Source: Fluviicoccus keumensis (GTDB lineage Bacteria > Pseudomonadota > Gammaproteobacteria > Pseudomonadales > Moraxellaceae). From it: 64,000 nt of DNA. Both the position numbers and the translations under genes were made by a program. Shown here one piece after another: positions 16,888 through 24,844 of this stretch. The notes beneath the pieces are model-generated. The model saw only the letters and a program-made list of their open reading frames with translations, was not told where the DNA came from and ran no database searches. The stretch is taken from the NCBI RefSeq assembly GCF_004217445.1, contig NZ_SHKX01000012.1:62001-126000 (forward strand), written 5' to 3'. Every line of letters begins with the position of its first letter. Position 1 is the first letter of the stretch.

Positions 16888-17616
16888 ATGAGCATTTTGC
16901 TGGGCGTTAATATCGATCATGTGGCGACGCTGCGTCAGGCGCGCGGTACCCGTTACCCGGAACCCTTGCACGCCGCCTTGCTGGCAGAAGAGGCCGGCGC
17001 CGACGGCATTACCCTGCACCTGCGTGAAGATCGTCGTCATATTCAGGAACGTGATGTTCGCCTGCTGAAGCAGATGTTGCAAACACGGATGAACCTGGAA
17101 ATTGCCGTGACGGATGAAATGCTGGCATTTGCCGAGTCGGTACATCCCGAGCATGTCTGCCTGGTGCCGGAGCGTCGTGAAGAACTGACGACGGAAGGCG
17201 GACTGGATGTCGCAGGGCAAATGGATAAAATCGGCCGCTCCTGCGAACGTCTGGCCGCTGCCGGGATGGATGTATCCCTGTTTATTGATCCGGATCCTGT
17301 GCAGATAGACGCCGCCATCGCGTGCGGCGCGCCCACGATCGAGTTGCATACCGGCGCCTATGCGGAAGCATCCGGCCTGCAGCAGGCTTCTGAGTTGCAC
17401 CGGATTGAGGAGGCGGTCCGCCACGCACGCGGACGCGTGGTGGTCAATGCCGGTCACGGTCTGCATTATCACAATGCCGACGCCATTGCCCGCATTCCGG
17501 AAATTCACGAACTGAACATCGGGCATGCCATTGTGGCGCATGCCCTGTTCGTGGGCTTCAAGGACGCTGTTCGTGAAATGAAGGAGTTGATTCTGCGCGG
17601 TCGATCCGGCCGTTAA
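16888..17616 (+). CDS. pdxJ: Pyridoxine 5'-phosphate synthase
   Basis: 242 residues, standard length. Family motifs: LGVNIDHVATLRQARGT at the N-terminus, GADGITLHLREDRRHIQ near residue 37, VCLVPERREELTTEGGLD near 92, IELHTGAYA near 150 and VNAGHGLHYHN near 185. It condenses 1-deoxy-xylulose 5-phosphate with 3-amino-2-oxopropyl phosphate in vitamin B6 synthesis; SerC, encoded at 57.6 kb, supplies an earlier step. acpS, which often follows pdxJ in gammaproteobacteria, is not here. The next gene is a LOG-family protein after 45 bp. Confidence 0.96.
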   Translation: MSILLGVNIDHVATLRQARGTRYPEPLHAALLAEEAGADGITLHLREDRRHIQERDVRLLKQMLQTRMNLEIAVTDEMLAFAESVHPEHVCLVPERREELTTEGGLDVAGQMDKIGRSCERLAAAGMDVSLFIDPDPVQIDAAIACGAPTIELHTGAYAEASGLQQASELHRIEEAVRHARGRVVVNAGHGLHYHNADAIARIPEIHELNIGHAIVAHALFVGFKDAVREMKELILRGRSGR

Positions 17617-17661
17617 AGCCTGACGCCGCTTGCGGGGGCCACAAACAAGAAGGGTAGACCC

Positions 17662-18318
17662 ATGTTTGACAAAAAGATGCCCGAGGCTTGGCGGGTGCTT
17701 CGAATCCAGTCGGAGATTGTGGACGGGATCGAACACCTGATCCGCATTGAGCATGCGGTCAATATTTTCGGCAGCGCCCGCCTGCCGCCCGAGTCGCCTT
17801 ATTACCAGTCCGCCGAGGAGCTTGGCGCCCGCCTGTCTCGGGTCGGTCTGACGGTGATTACCGGTGGCGGCCCGGGCATCATGGAGGCGGGCAATAAGGG
17901 GGCGCAACATCAGGGAGCCTTGTCGGTCGGGCTTAACATTACCTTGCCGTGTGAGCAGCGCGCTAACCCTTATCAGGATATCAGTCTCAGCTTCCGCTAT
18001 TTCTTTGTTCGCAAGTTCCTGTTCTTCAAGCACGCCATTGCCTTCGCCATTTTTCCCGGTGGTTACGGTACGCTGGATGAAATGTTCGAAGCACTAACCC
18101 TGGTACAGACCGGCAAGAGCGATCCATTCCCGATTGTGCTGATTGGCCGCACCTACTGGTCCGGGTTGTTGGCGTGGATGGAGCAAACCATGCTTGCACA
18201 AGGTTGTATTGATGCTGCGGATCTCCGTTTGATTTCACTGGTCGACACGGCGGAGGAGGCGGCGGAGATTATCATCGCTCACTATCATCGCCATATCAGC
18301 ATGCAGGCGGGAACCTGA
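17662..18318 (+). CDS. LOG-family (TIGR00730) Rossmann-fold protein, possible nucleotide phosphoribohydrolase
   Basis: 218 residues. The two diagnostic motifs are present: GGGPGIMEAGNKGA at about residues 73-86 and PGGYGTLDEMFE at about 132-143. The family includes cytokinin-activating LOG enzymes and bacterial nucleoside 5'-monophosphate N-glycosidases, and was long misannotated as lysine decarboxylase. The substrate here cannot be told. An AAGAAGGG ribosome binding site precedes the ATG. Its stop overlaps the ATG of the L,D-transpeptidase by one base (TGATG), so the two are co-translated. Confidence 0.88.
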   Translation: MFDKKMPEAWRVLRIQSEIVDGIEHLIRIEHAVNIFGSARLPPESPYYQSAEELGARLSRVGLTVITGGGPGIMEAGNKGAQHQGALSVGLNITLPCEQRANPYQDISLSFRYFFVRKFLFFKHAIAFAIFPGGYGTLDEMFEALTLVQTGKSDPFPIVLIGRTYWSGLLAWMEQTMLAQGCIDAADLRLISLVDTAEEAAEIIIAHYHRHISMQAGT

Positions 18319-18797
18319 TGGAGATCCGGGTATCAATAGCATGGCAGCAATTGATGTTGCTGGACGATCAGGGGCGTGAGATCGGCCGCTGGCCGGTTTC
18401 GACTGCCGCCAACGGGGCCGGGGAGGTCTCGGGGAGTTATCAGACGCCGCGCGGCCGCCATATCGTCCGCGCCCGTATCGGTGAGGGGCAGCCTCTTAAT
18501 GCGGTTTTCCGCGCCCGCCGGCCCACGGGTGAAATCTACGGACCTAAGCTGGCTGAGGCTTTCCCCGGACGTGACTGGGTATTAACGCGTATTCTGTGGC
18601 TGTCGGGTTGCGAGCCCGGGCGGAACCGGCTGGGCAACCGTGACTCGATGCGACGCTATATCTATATCCATGGTACGCCTGATACAGAACCGATGGGCGT
18701 CCCCCGTTCCCATGGCTGCATCCGCATGCGCAACGAGCACTTGGTATCCCTGTTTGACCAAGTGCCGCCCTTTACGCCGGTTTTGATCGAGGAGTAA
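18318..18797 (+). CDS. Small YkuD-type L,D-transpeptidase without a visible signal peptide
   Basis: 159 residues. The YkuD catalytic core is complete: the IYIHGTPD histidine region near residue 115 and SHGCIRMRNEHL with the catalytic cysteine near residue 130. The beta-sheet start (IRVSIAWQQLMLLDDQGREI) and YQTPRGRHIV are also typical. L,D-transpeptidases form 3-3 crosslinks in peptidoglycan or attach proteins to it, a periplasmic task. Here the protein begins directly with the domain and shows neither signal peptide nor membrane anchor. Either export uses another route or it handles cytoplasmic muropeptides. It overlaps the LOG gene by one base. Confidence 0.88.
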   Translation: MEIRVSIAWQQLMLLDDQGREIGRWPVSTAANGAGEVSGSYQTPRGRHIVRARIGEGQPLNAVFRARRPTGEIYGPKLAEAFPGRDWVLTRILWLSGCEPGRNRLGNRDSMRRYIYIHGTPDTEPMGVPRSHGCIRMRNEHLVSLFDQVPPFTPVLIEE

Positions 18798-18944
18798 TTT
18801 ACCCTCCGCGCCGGTTTGGACGTAAATTGATCGCACGAAGGTTCCAGGCTTGTTCACAGCGTGTGCAGTTTCAGGGTTAACGGATGGTTTTGTTTATGTT
18901 TGGGTTTTTTTTGGGCGATCGAAACAGCTTTCTTAAATATTGTT

Positions 18945-18972
18945 TTGACAACGCACTGAAACAATCTATAAT
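18945..18972 (+). promoter_or_regulatory. Sigma-70 promoter of the tRNA-Val/tRNA-Asp unit
   Basis: Perfect TTGACA at 18945-18950 and perfect TATAAT at 18967-18972, 16 bp apart. The bases after the -10 (GCCCCCAC) are GC-rich, the discriminator type linked to stringent control of stable RNA genes. The first tRNA begins 21 bp downstream of the -10. Confidence 0.9.
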
Positions 18973-18993
18973 GCCCCCACACCGAAACGATGC

Positions 18994-19069
18994 GGGTGCT
19001 TAGCTCAGCTGGGAGAGCATCGCCCTTACAAGGCGAGGGTCGTGGGTTCGATCCCCTCAGCACCCACCA
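18994..19069 (+). tRNA. tRNA-Val (anticodon TAC)
   Basis: 76 nt including an encoded CCA. The acceptor stem pairs GGGTGCT with AGCACCC; the D arm is TAGCTCAGCTGGGAGAGCA, the anticodon loop CTTACAA gives TAC, and the T arm holds GGTTCGATCCC. Reads GUA and, when modified at U34, the other valine codons. Confidence 0.96.
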
Positions 19070-19096
19070 AGCAATACGCATCGTTCTACCTGATTC

Positions 19097-19173
19097 GCAG
19101 CGGTAGTTCAGTCGGTTAGAATACCGGCCTGTCACGCCGGGGGTCGCGGGTTCGAGTCCCGTCCGCTGCGCCA
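19097..19173 (+). tRNA. tRNA-Asp (anticodon GTC)
   Basis: 77 nt including CCA. The acceptor stem pairs GCAGCGG with CCGCTGC, the anticodon loop CTGTCAC gives GTC, and the T arm is GGGTTCGAGTCCC. It follows tRNA-Val by 27 bp and shares its promoter. Normally G34 is modified to queuosine. Confidence 0.96.
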
Positions 19174-19181
19174 TTACGCAT

Positions 19182-19215
19182 AAAACCCTTGGGTAACCCC
19201 CAAGGGTTTTTTGTT
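19182..19215. terminator. Terminator after tRNA-Asp
   Basis: AAAACCCTTGGG at 19182-19193 pairs with CCCAAGGGTTTT at 19199-19210, followed by further T. The A-rich left arm lets it work in both directions. Confidence 0.88.
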
Positions 19216-19296
19216 GGGCCTTTTTCAGGGATACAGGATCATGCCCATGGCCGCACAGGGCGTGGCCGCCTGATTGCCCGGAAAAAACCTATCCAT

Positions 19297-19329
19297 GCGT
19301 CGCCCTCGATTTTGGAAAGAGGGCGGCGC
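19297..19329 (-). terminator. Possible hairpin terminator of the tus-ybiB operon
   Basis: An 11-bp stem with one G-T pair (19297-19307 with 19319-19329) lies just beyond ybiB. On the minus strand the T-run (about 19282-19287) starts some 9 bp after the stem, so this is not an ideal terminator. Confidence 0.35.
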
Positions 19330-19352
19330 TTTTCCCTGATCCTGATCTGCTC

Positions 19353-20390
19353 CTAAAACAGGGACATCTGCTCTTCACCGCGAATAGGCTTGCGCCCAGG
19401 ATCGCGGTTGTTCCAGAGCTCACGAGCGCGTCGCAGGGCTTCCTCTTGGTCAGAGGTAACCTGCAAACCTTGCAAGGCCATCGCCAGAGTGCCGATGACG
19501 GCCATTTCACCGTACTCATGCGCCCGGTCGCCGCGCCAGACCGCCAGAAAATGCTCCAGATCCAGTTCCTCTTCCGGATCGTGCCGTGCTTCGAACAGCA
19601 TCGGCCATTCATCTTCATACAGAGCCCCGTCGCAGATGCCCTTGATCAGGCAACGCCCGTCAGGATTCCGTTCAAATTCGCCGCCTTCGCCCTTGATGAC
19701 CATGCTGTTGGCATAGCCCAACAGTGATGCGGCGTGTTGGTGGGATTCCCGGTAGGCCGGATGGAAAATGGCTTGCAAGGTGCAACGGGCATTCAACGGG
19801 TTGATCAGCCGGGAGAGTGTATGTACCGGAGAGCGGACACCCATGACGTTCCGTAGTTGGATCAGGTCATCGAGGGGCGGGCAGAGCACGCGCAAGGGCA
19901 GGTAGGCAAACTGGTACTGCTGGAGTTGCAGCTGCGCCTGGATCCAGTGCTGGCAGACCGGGAAGCCCAGAGAAGGCAGGACATTTTCGGTATAAAGGCG
20001 GTTCACGGTATGACCGCTGGCGCCGTGCATGAAAACCCGGTAGCCGTTTTGCGCCAAAATCAGCGCCGCCAGCAGGAACCAGGGGTAATGCTTGCGTTTA
20101 CCGGCGTAGGACGACCAATCCAGGTCGACCGCGATGTCGGGGGACGGGATCCAGTCCCGGGTTGCGGCCACAAAGCCAGCCAGTTCCTCGGGAGACTCCT
20201 CCTTGACACGCAGCAGCATCAGAAAGGCGCCGGTTTGCACATCCAGGGTCTCACCGTCCAGAATCATCCGGAAGGCGTCACGCGCTTCTTCAAACGTCAG
20301 CGAGCGGCTGCCGGTTTTCCCCTTGCCGAGAATGCGTACATATTTGGCGAAGGGATGTTCCGCATCCTTGTAAATATTTTTCATGACCAT
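19353..20390 (-). CDS. ybiB: YbiB-type glycosyltransferase-family protein (TrpD2/nucleoside phosphorylase-like fold)
   Basis: 345 residues from the ATG at 20390 (a second ATG at 20384 also fits). A longer frame runs upstream into tusE, but the family begins NIYKDAEHPFAKYVRILGKGK. The N-terminal helical domain (SLTFEEARDAFRMIL, TGAFLMLLRVKEES) and the FMHGASGH loop near residue 132 are those of the anthranilate phosphoribosyltransferase-like superfamily. E. coli YbiB lacks that activity and has been described as a nucleic-acid-binding protein, so no reaction is assigned. It is the last gene of tusD-C-B-E-ybiB, the order also known from Pseudomonas. Confidence 0.85.
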   Translation of the reverse strand: MVMKNIYKDAEHPFAKYVRILGKGKTGSRSLTFEEARDAFRMILDGETLDVQTGAFLMLLRVKEESPEELAGFVAATRDWIPSPDIAVDLDWSSYAGKRKHYPWFLLAALILAQNGYRVFMHGASGHTVNRLYTENVLPSLGFPVCQHWIQAQLQLQQYQFAYLPLRVLCPPLDDLIQLRNVMGVRSPVHTLSRLINPLNARCTLQAIFHPAYRESHQHAASLLGYANSMVIKGEGGEFERNPDGRCLIKGICDGALYEDEWPMLFEARHDPEEELDLEHFLAVWRGDRAHEYGEMAVIGTLAMALQGLQVTSDQEEALRRARELWNNRDPGRKPIRGEEQMSLF

Positions 20391-20403
20391 GAAAGGGCGG
20401 GCC

Positions 20404-20739
20404 TCAAAGACAATTCGGGGGTTTGGGCAGCCCGGCCAGGCGGGCAATGGTGCGCGCCTGGGTGCCGCCGCCAAACAACTGCATGACATAAATGCTGGTG
20501 GCTTTATCGGGACCCAGGGTTTGCGCCAGGTACTTCAGCAGCGGGCGCGTTGCCGGTGAGCGTTGGAAACGGGCATAAAAATCGCGGGCCGCCATAAGGA
20601 TTTCCCAATGGCGGTCGTCAAGCGCCAGCCCCTCCCTTTCAGCCAGTTGCATGGCGGCTTCGCGGCTCCAGTCTTGCGGATCCAGCAGATGGCCGTCAGC
20701 ATCGACGGCGGGATCAGCTCCAGGTGAGACTGCGTTCAT
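20404..20739 (-). CDS. tusE: TusE/DsrC-family sulfurtransferase
   Basis: 111 residues from the ATG at 20739 (109 in E. coli). Family features: DADGHLLDPQDWSREAAMQLAEREGL, HWEILMAARDFYARF, and the flexible C-terminal arm ending PKPPNCL with the penultimate catalytic cysteine. TusE receives persulfide sulfur from TusBCD and passes it to MnmA for 2-thiolation of tRNA U34. The start lies inside the end of tusB (26-bp overlap). A longer form from 20775 is possible but would overlap tusB by 62 bp. Confidence 0.92.
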   Translation of the reverse strand: MNAVSPGADPAVDADGHLLDPQDWSREAAMQLAEREGLALDDRHWEILMAARDFYARFQRSPATRPLLKYLAQTLGPDKATSIYVMQLFGGGTQARTIARLAGLPKPPNCL

Positions 20740-20986
20740 GATGTTCGCACAGTGTGACCATGTCTGCGTGGTCAATCAAATCGCTGTTGGCCGGATGAAC
20801 GCCGCTGGCTTCACTGTCGGTCTTCAGAACATAGAGGCGCGCCGGTAACCTGGCGGCAAGATCGGCCCCGTAGATACCGTTTCCCAGTAACAGGACTGCA
20901 TCCCCGGCCATCGTTGATGCTTGAATCTGCGCCAGAAGTTCGGGTTGCAGCCGGAGGTTGACGGAAATCAGGTGCAAGACGCTCAT
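20714..20986 (-). CDS. tusB: Sulfur relay protein TusB/DsrH
   Basis: 90 residues. The DsrH/TusB fold starts LHLISVNLRLQPELLAQIQ and continues with GDAVLLLGNGIYGA and LYVLKTDSEASGV. It forms the TusB2C2D2 hexamer that carries sulfur from TusA to TusE. The start overlaps the tusC stop by one base. The sequence contains one cysteine, near the end (VTLCEHHERS), not at the TusD catalytic position. Confidence 0.9.
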   Translation of the reverse strand: MSVLHLISVNLRLQPELLAQIQASTMAGDAVLLLGNGIYGADLAARLPARLYVLKTDSEASGVHPANSDLIDHADMVTLCEHHERSLTWS

Positions 20987-21342
20987 CAGAACCTCAGGAT
21001 GGGGAAGTGGGTTGCAATCAATTGCCGTATTTCTTCGCGGGCGATAATGCGCACCGCCAAGGCCAGATCATCGGCCTTTAGCTGACGGCTTTCGAGGCTT
21101 TCACGCTCAACCAGGATATTTTCAACATCGTACAGCGGCAGCGCTTCCAGTTGGGCGATCAACGACTTGGCGCCATACACCTGGGGCGTCTGGTTGGCCA
21201 GCAACTGCCATACGCCTTCCCCGTGGAATAACACAGTCGGGTTCTGGCCAAAAGCGGCGCTGACCAGCAAGGCGTCCAGTAATTCGGCGGCGGCATGGCC
21301 ATCGTAAGGGGCGCGATGCTGAATGTAGAGAGGCGTATTCAT
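20986..21342 (-). CDS. tusC: Sulfur relay protein TusC/DsrF
   Basis: 118 residues of the DsrF/TusC family: HRAPYDGHAAAELLDALLVSAAFGQNPTVL at the N-terminus, then GEGVWQLLANQ and YGAKSLIAQLEALPLYDVENI, the typical TusC middle. The central subunit of the TusBCD hexamer. Four bases separate it from tusD and one base overlaps tusB, so the three subunits are translated together. Confidence 0.9.
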   Translation of the reverse strand: MNTPLYIQHRAPYDGHAAAELLDALLVSAAFGQNPTVLFHGEGVWQLLANQTPQVYGAKSLIAQLEALPLYDVENILVERESLESRQLKADDLALAVRIIAREEIRQLIATHFPILRF

Positions 21343-21346
21343 CGGG

Positions 21347-21730
21347 TCAGGCCATGGTCAGGACGCGGTCGGCGCCGGCCAGCGCCTCAGTCAGCTCCCC
21401 CAGGCCGGCCAGCCGGAAAGCGGGGAACATATTGTCGCCATCCAGGTGATGGCGGCGGGCATTGTCGGCGTCGACCACGCCGCGCCGCATGGCGGCGGCG
21501 ACACATACCGGGAGGTCGAGTTTGTACTGCTCCGCCAGTCCTGCCCACAGTTTCCCCAGGACAGGCTCATCCTGGGCGCAAAAACGCAGACGGTTGGCGG
21601 TCGTCACGGCGTCGCCGTAGAAGAACAGCATCAGCGAATGACCCGCCGCCAAGGCCGCCTTGCTGAAGTGCAAGGCATGCCAGGCTGAAGGTTGGTGCGG
21701 AGCGGCAGTAATTAACAAGACAAAGCGCAT
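21347..21730 (-). CDS. tusD: Sulfurtransferase TusD/DsrE
   Basis: 127 residues, as in E. coli (128). The N-terminus reads RFVLLITAAPHQPSAWHALHFSKAALAAGH, and the persulfide-carrying cysteine lies in LDLPVCVAAAMRRGV at residue 76. TusD is the active subunit of TusBCD. First gene of the leftward tus operon, divergent from glpK with 126 bp between starts. A TTGGCC-17 bp-GATAAT pair lies only 10 bp upstream of the ATG, which would leave almost no leader, so the promoter is uncertain. Confidence 0.92.
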   Translation of the reverse strand: MRFVLLITAAPHQPSAWHALHFSKAALAAGHSLMLFFYGDAVTTANRLRFCAQDEPVLGKLWAGLAEQYKLDLPVCVAAAMRRGVVDADNARRHHLDGDNMFPAFRLAGLGELTEALAGADRVLTMA

Positions 21731-21856
21731 AGACTCACTATTATCGCGGGCTGGTTTGTACCGGCCAATCGGGTTAGGCTTGGCCGTCTGTAGAGGAACA
21801 GGCCTGCGGGCTCGCCGTCACCGGTTTGTCAATAATAACAAGGTTGAGGATCAGAT

Positions 21857-23347
21857 ATGCAGCCTTATTTGCTCAGTTTGGATCAGGGAACCACCAGTAC
21901 CCGGGCCATTATTTTCAACCTCCAGGGACAGCCCGTGGGCACGTCCCAGCGTGAGCTGAAACAGCACTTCCCGGCTGACGGCTGGGTTGAGCACGATGCA
22001 TTGGAAATTGCTGAATCCGCACTGGCGGTTTGCCGCGATGTATTGCAAAAGACCGGGATTACCGCCCAACAGATTGCCGCGATCGGCATCACCAACCAGC
22101 GTGAAACCACGGTCCTGTGGGATCGCAAGTCCGGTCAGCCGTTGCACAAGGCCATCGTCTGGCAAGATCGTCGTACGGCGGATACCTGCCTGCGGCTGAA
22201 AAACCGGGGCTTCGAGTCAACCATCCAGCAAAAAACCGGCTTGCTGCTGGACCCGTATTTTTCCGCCACCAAGCTGGCCTGGCTGCTGGATAATGTCGCC
22301 GGCGCCCGCGCCCGGGCCGAGAAAGGCGAACTGGCCTTTGGCACCATCGATACCTGGTTGATCTGGAAGCTGACCGGCGGTCGCAAGCATGCCACGGATG
22401 CGACCAACGCCGCCCGCACCTTGCTGTTCAACATCCATACCCAGGAATGGGACGAAGAGCTGTTGCGCATTTTCGAGATTCCGGCGTCCTTGCTGCCGGC
22501 GGTTCAGGACTCTTCCAGTGACTTTGGCGACACCGAAACCTCGTTGTTCGGCGCGCCGATCCCCATTGGCGGGGTGGCGGGGGATCAGCAGGCGGCCTTG
22601 ATAGGTCAGGCCTGCTTTAAGCCGGGTATGGTCAAAAGCACGTACGGCACCGGTTGTTTCATGGTGATGAATACCGGCCAGGAAGTCATCCAGTCCAAGC
22701 ACCGCCTGCTGACGACGGTCGGTTACCGGTTGAACGGCAAGGTCACCTACGCACTGGAAGGCAGCATTTTTGTGGCCGGGGCCGCCGTGCAATGGCTGCG
22801 TGACGGGATCCAGCTGATCAAGCAGGCGGGTGATACCGAGGCGATTGCCGAGGAAACGGTTGATAGCCGCGGCGTATATCTGGTGCCGGCTTTTACCGGA
22901 TTGGGAGCTCCGTATTGGGATCCTCATGCCCGTGGCGCCATCTTCGGATTGTCCCGTGATACCGGGATTGGCGAAATTGTGATTGCCGGTCTCGAAGCGG
23001 TCTGTTTCCAGACACGCGACCTGATGGAGGCCATGAAGAAGGATGGGGCGGGGCAACTGCAAGCGGTTCGCGTGGATGGAGGAATGGCCGTCAATAACTG
23101 GCTGATGCAGGCCTTGGCTGATATTGTGGGTGTGCGCGTTGACCGCCCGGCAGTGACGGAAACGACAGCCTTGGGTGTGGCCTGGCTGGCCGGGCTGCAT
23201 GTCGGCAAGTTCGCGTCCCTGGATGCGATTGCCGACCTCTGGCATTGCCAGCGTGAGTTCACGCCGCGCATGCCGATGGACAAGCGCGAGAAAATGTACG
23301 CCGGATGGTTGGATGCGGTTCAGCGCGTAGCGTCAAAATCCGTCTGA
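21857..23347 (+). CDS. glpK: Glycerol kinase
   Basis: 496 residues, close to E. coli GlpK (502). An FGGY kinase: the N-terminal ATPase motif LSLDQGTTSTRAIIF, then GITNQRETTVLWDR, the IDTWLIWKLTGG region, GVAGDQQAALIGQ and MVKSTYGTGCF, and the C-terminal VRVDGGMAVNNWLMQ. It phosphorylates glycerol to glycerol 3-phosphate. No glpF or glpD is adjacent in this window. AAGGTTGAGGAT before the ATG supplies the ribosome binding site. A symmetric terminator closes the gene. Confidence 0.97.
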   Translation: MQPYLLSLDQGTTSTRAIIFNLQGQPVGTSQRELKQHFPADGWVEHDALEIAESALAVCRDVLQKTGITAQQIAAIGITNQRETTVLWDRKSGQPLHKAIVWQDRRTADTCLRLKNRGFESTIQQKTGLLLDPYFSATKLAWLLDNVAGARARAEKGELAFGTIDTWLIWKLTGGRKHATDATNAARTLLFNIHTQEWDEELLRIFEIPASLLPAVQDSSSDFGDTETSLFGAPIPIGGVAGDQQAALIGQACFKPGMVKSTYGTGCFMVMNTGQEVIQSKHRLLTTVGYRLNGKVTYALEGSIFVAGAAVQWLRDGIQLIKQAGDTEAIAEETVDSRGVYLVPAFTGLGAPYWDPHARGAIFGLSRDTGIGEIVIAGLEAVCFQTRDLMEAMKKDGAGQLQAVRVDGGMAVNNWLMQALADIVGVRVDRPAVTETTALGVAWLAGLHVGKFASLDAIADLWHCQREFTPRMPMDKREKMYAGWLDAVQRVASKSV

Positions 23348-23359
23348 GGCCTTAGCCAG

Positions 23360-23400
23360 CCCATAAAAAAACCGGGAAATTCCCGGTTTTTTTTATGGGC
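23360..23400. terminator. Bidirectional terminator between glpK and the lipoprotein gene
   Basis: CCCATA plus seven A, then ACCGGGAA and its complement around AAT, then eight T and ATGGG. Near-perfect long inverted repeat with one unpaired base; the same core as the terminator at 9572. Confidence 0.9.
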
Positions 23401-23414
23401 CCTGCGGTGTTGGC

Positions 23415-24704
23415 TTACTTGAACTGGCAGACGTACTTGATCTTGCCGGTGGAGTCATCAGCAAATTCGGCGACCCGAATCTTGCCGCTCGCATCCGCGC
23501 CAAACGCCGTGATATTGACGACATCGGTCGATGCCTTGGCAATGATGAAGGTGCTGGACAACTGACCGGAGTCGAAGTTACGGATACGCATATCCTCGGA
23601 GCCTTTATTCAACTTGTCCTGGCTGACCAGAACGCCGCCGTTGTACAGGGAGAGAGTGCCATCGGCAGCAACGTTCAGGCTGCAGGGCTTGGCGTCAAGA
23701 TCTGAACCTGTCAGCGTACCGATCCAGCCCGCTTCAAGCGCATCAGGTCCAATATTGTAAGTGACTGTTTGGGTGACCGTCGGATCGGTGCTGCCTGTCC
23801 CCGTACCCCCGGGCGCAGTGTCCGGATGGTTGGGGTCATTGCTGATATTGTTCACGCGGAACGTATAGCCCGTCATGAAGTTGCTGAGGTCGATGGGCAG
23901 GGTGACGGAATGGCTGGTCAGCACCCCGGCATAATCATTCAACGCTACTTTCAGGCCGTTGGGAACATTGTTCGCGACATAGCTGGCTGCCGGGCTTTTA
24001 TCCAGGTAACCATCCTTCATGTCCTCGGTCATTTCCTGCATGATTTTCAGCATCGGCGTCGAGGTGGTGTTCAACTTGGTTGCCGAATATTTGCTGAGCG
24101 CCGTCAGGAACAGGGCATAGGAGGTGGCCTCCTTGCTGATCAGCGTATTGATCTTGAGTCCGGCGAAATCAGTGATGGATTCAATTTTGGCAGCCGGGGT
24201 CAGGATATCGTTAATGCTGAAGAAATTGGATATGGTGGCGTTGCCGACCACAATGGAGAATTCGGTAACGCCGTGGAGTGTTTCACGGGCGTAGGCTACG
24301 GCAATATTGGTCAGCGGCGTGACCGCAATCTGCTGATTATCAGCAACCACCATAGCCATGGCTTCCATCTTGGCCGTCGCCGGGAAGGGCTGGATGGTGT
24401 CAGGAACCGCTTCATCAAAATACGTGGCTGTGGGGCTGCCAGCCACTTCAATCCGGATGGCGTTGATGCCGGCGGGAACGGTGAAGCTGGTTTGTCCGGG
24501 AATACCCGTTGCGATGATGTCGTCGTTAAGCTTGCGCAGGGTAATGATTTCGTTTTCCAGTTTCCCGAGGGAGGGCACGATCACGATATTTTTGGCTGTC
24601 GGCGTCGTGCCTGTGGTGCTGCCCGAGGAGTCGGATGATCCGCCGCCGCCGCAAGCAGCCAGAGTCAGGGTCATCAGTGTCAGGGCGATCGGATGCAATC
24701 TCAC
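23415..24704 (-). CDS. Lipoprotein of unknown function
   Basis: 429 residues. The N-terminus MRLHPIALTLMTLTLAAC is a type II signal peptide with lipobox LAAC, cysteine at residue 18, followed by GGGGSSDSSGSTTG linker residues. The +2 residue is glycine, consistent with outer membrane sorting. Residues 40-290 form a mainly helical domain with no motif I recognise; a Gly/Thr/Pro linker (about 293-308) leads to a C-terminal domain of about 115 residues (VTYNIGPDALEAGWIGTLTGSD to the end), rich in beta-type sequence with two cysteines (AKPCSL and the near-terminal VCQFK) that could form a disulfide. It converges with glpK and follows nothing it is obviously co-transcribed with. No function is proposed. 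Confidence 0.75.
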   Translation of the reverse strand: MRLHPIALTLMTLTLAACGGGGSSDSSGSTTGTTPTAKNIVIVPSLGKLENEIITLRKLNDDIIATGIPGQTSFTVPAGINAIRIEVAGSPTATYFDEAVPDTIQPFPATAKMEAMAMVVADNQQIAVTPLTNIAVAYARETLHGVTEFSIVVGNATISNFFSINDILTPAAKIESITDFAGLKINTLISKEATSYALFLTALSKYSATKLNTTSTPMLKIMQEMTEDMKDGYLDKSPAASYVANNVPNGLKVALNDYAGVLTSHSVTLPIDLSNFMTGYTFRVNNISNDPNHPDTAPGGTGTGSTDPTVTQTVTYNIGPDALEAGWIGTLTGSDLDAKPCSLNVAADGTLSLYNGGVLVSQDKLNKGSEDMRIRNFDSGQLSSTFIIAKASTDVVNITAFGADASGKIRVAEFADDSTGKIKYVCQFK

Positions 24705-24844
24705 GGTCGGGCTCCGTTCAGGTCGGTTATCTGGTTATTGTTAGAGATTCTTGTTGTCCGCATCTTAGCATAAACCCTGACACAGCGACCCAAACGAGTG
24801 GGCCTGTGTCGGGGGTGATTGTATCGATGCTGTTATTCCGTCTG

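Noticed and set aside
16888..17662. acpS after pdxJ
   Set aside because: Searched because the two are usually adjacent; the DNA after pdxJ holds only a 45-bp gap and the LOG gene.
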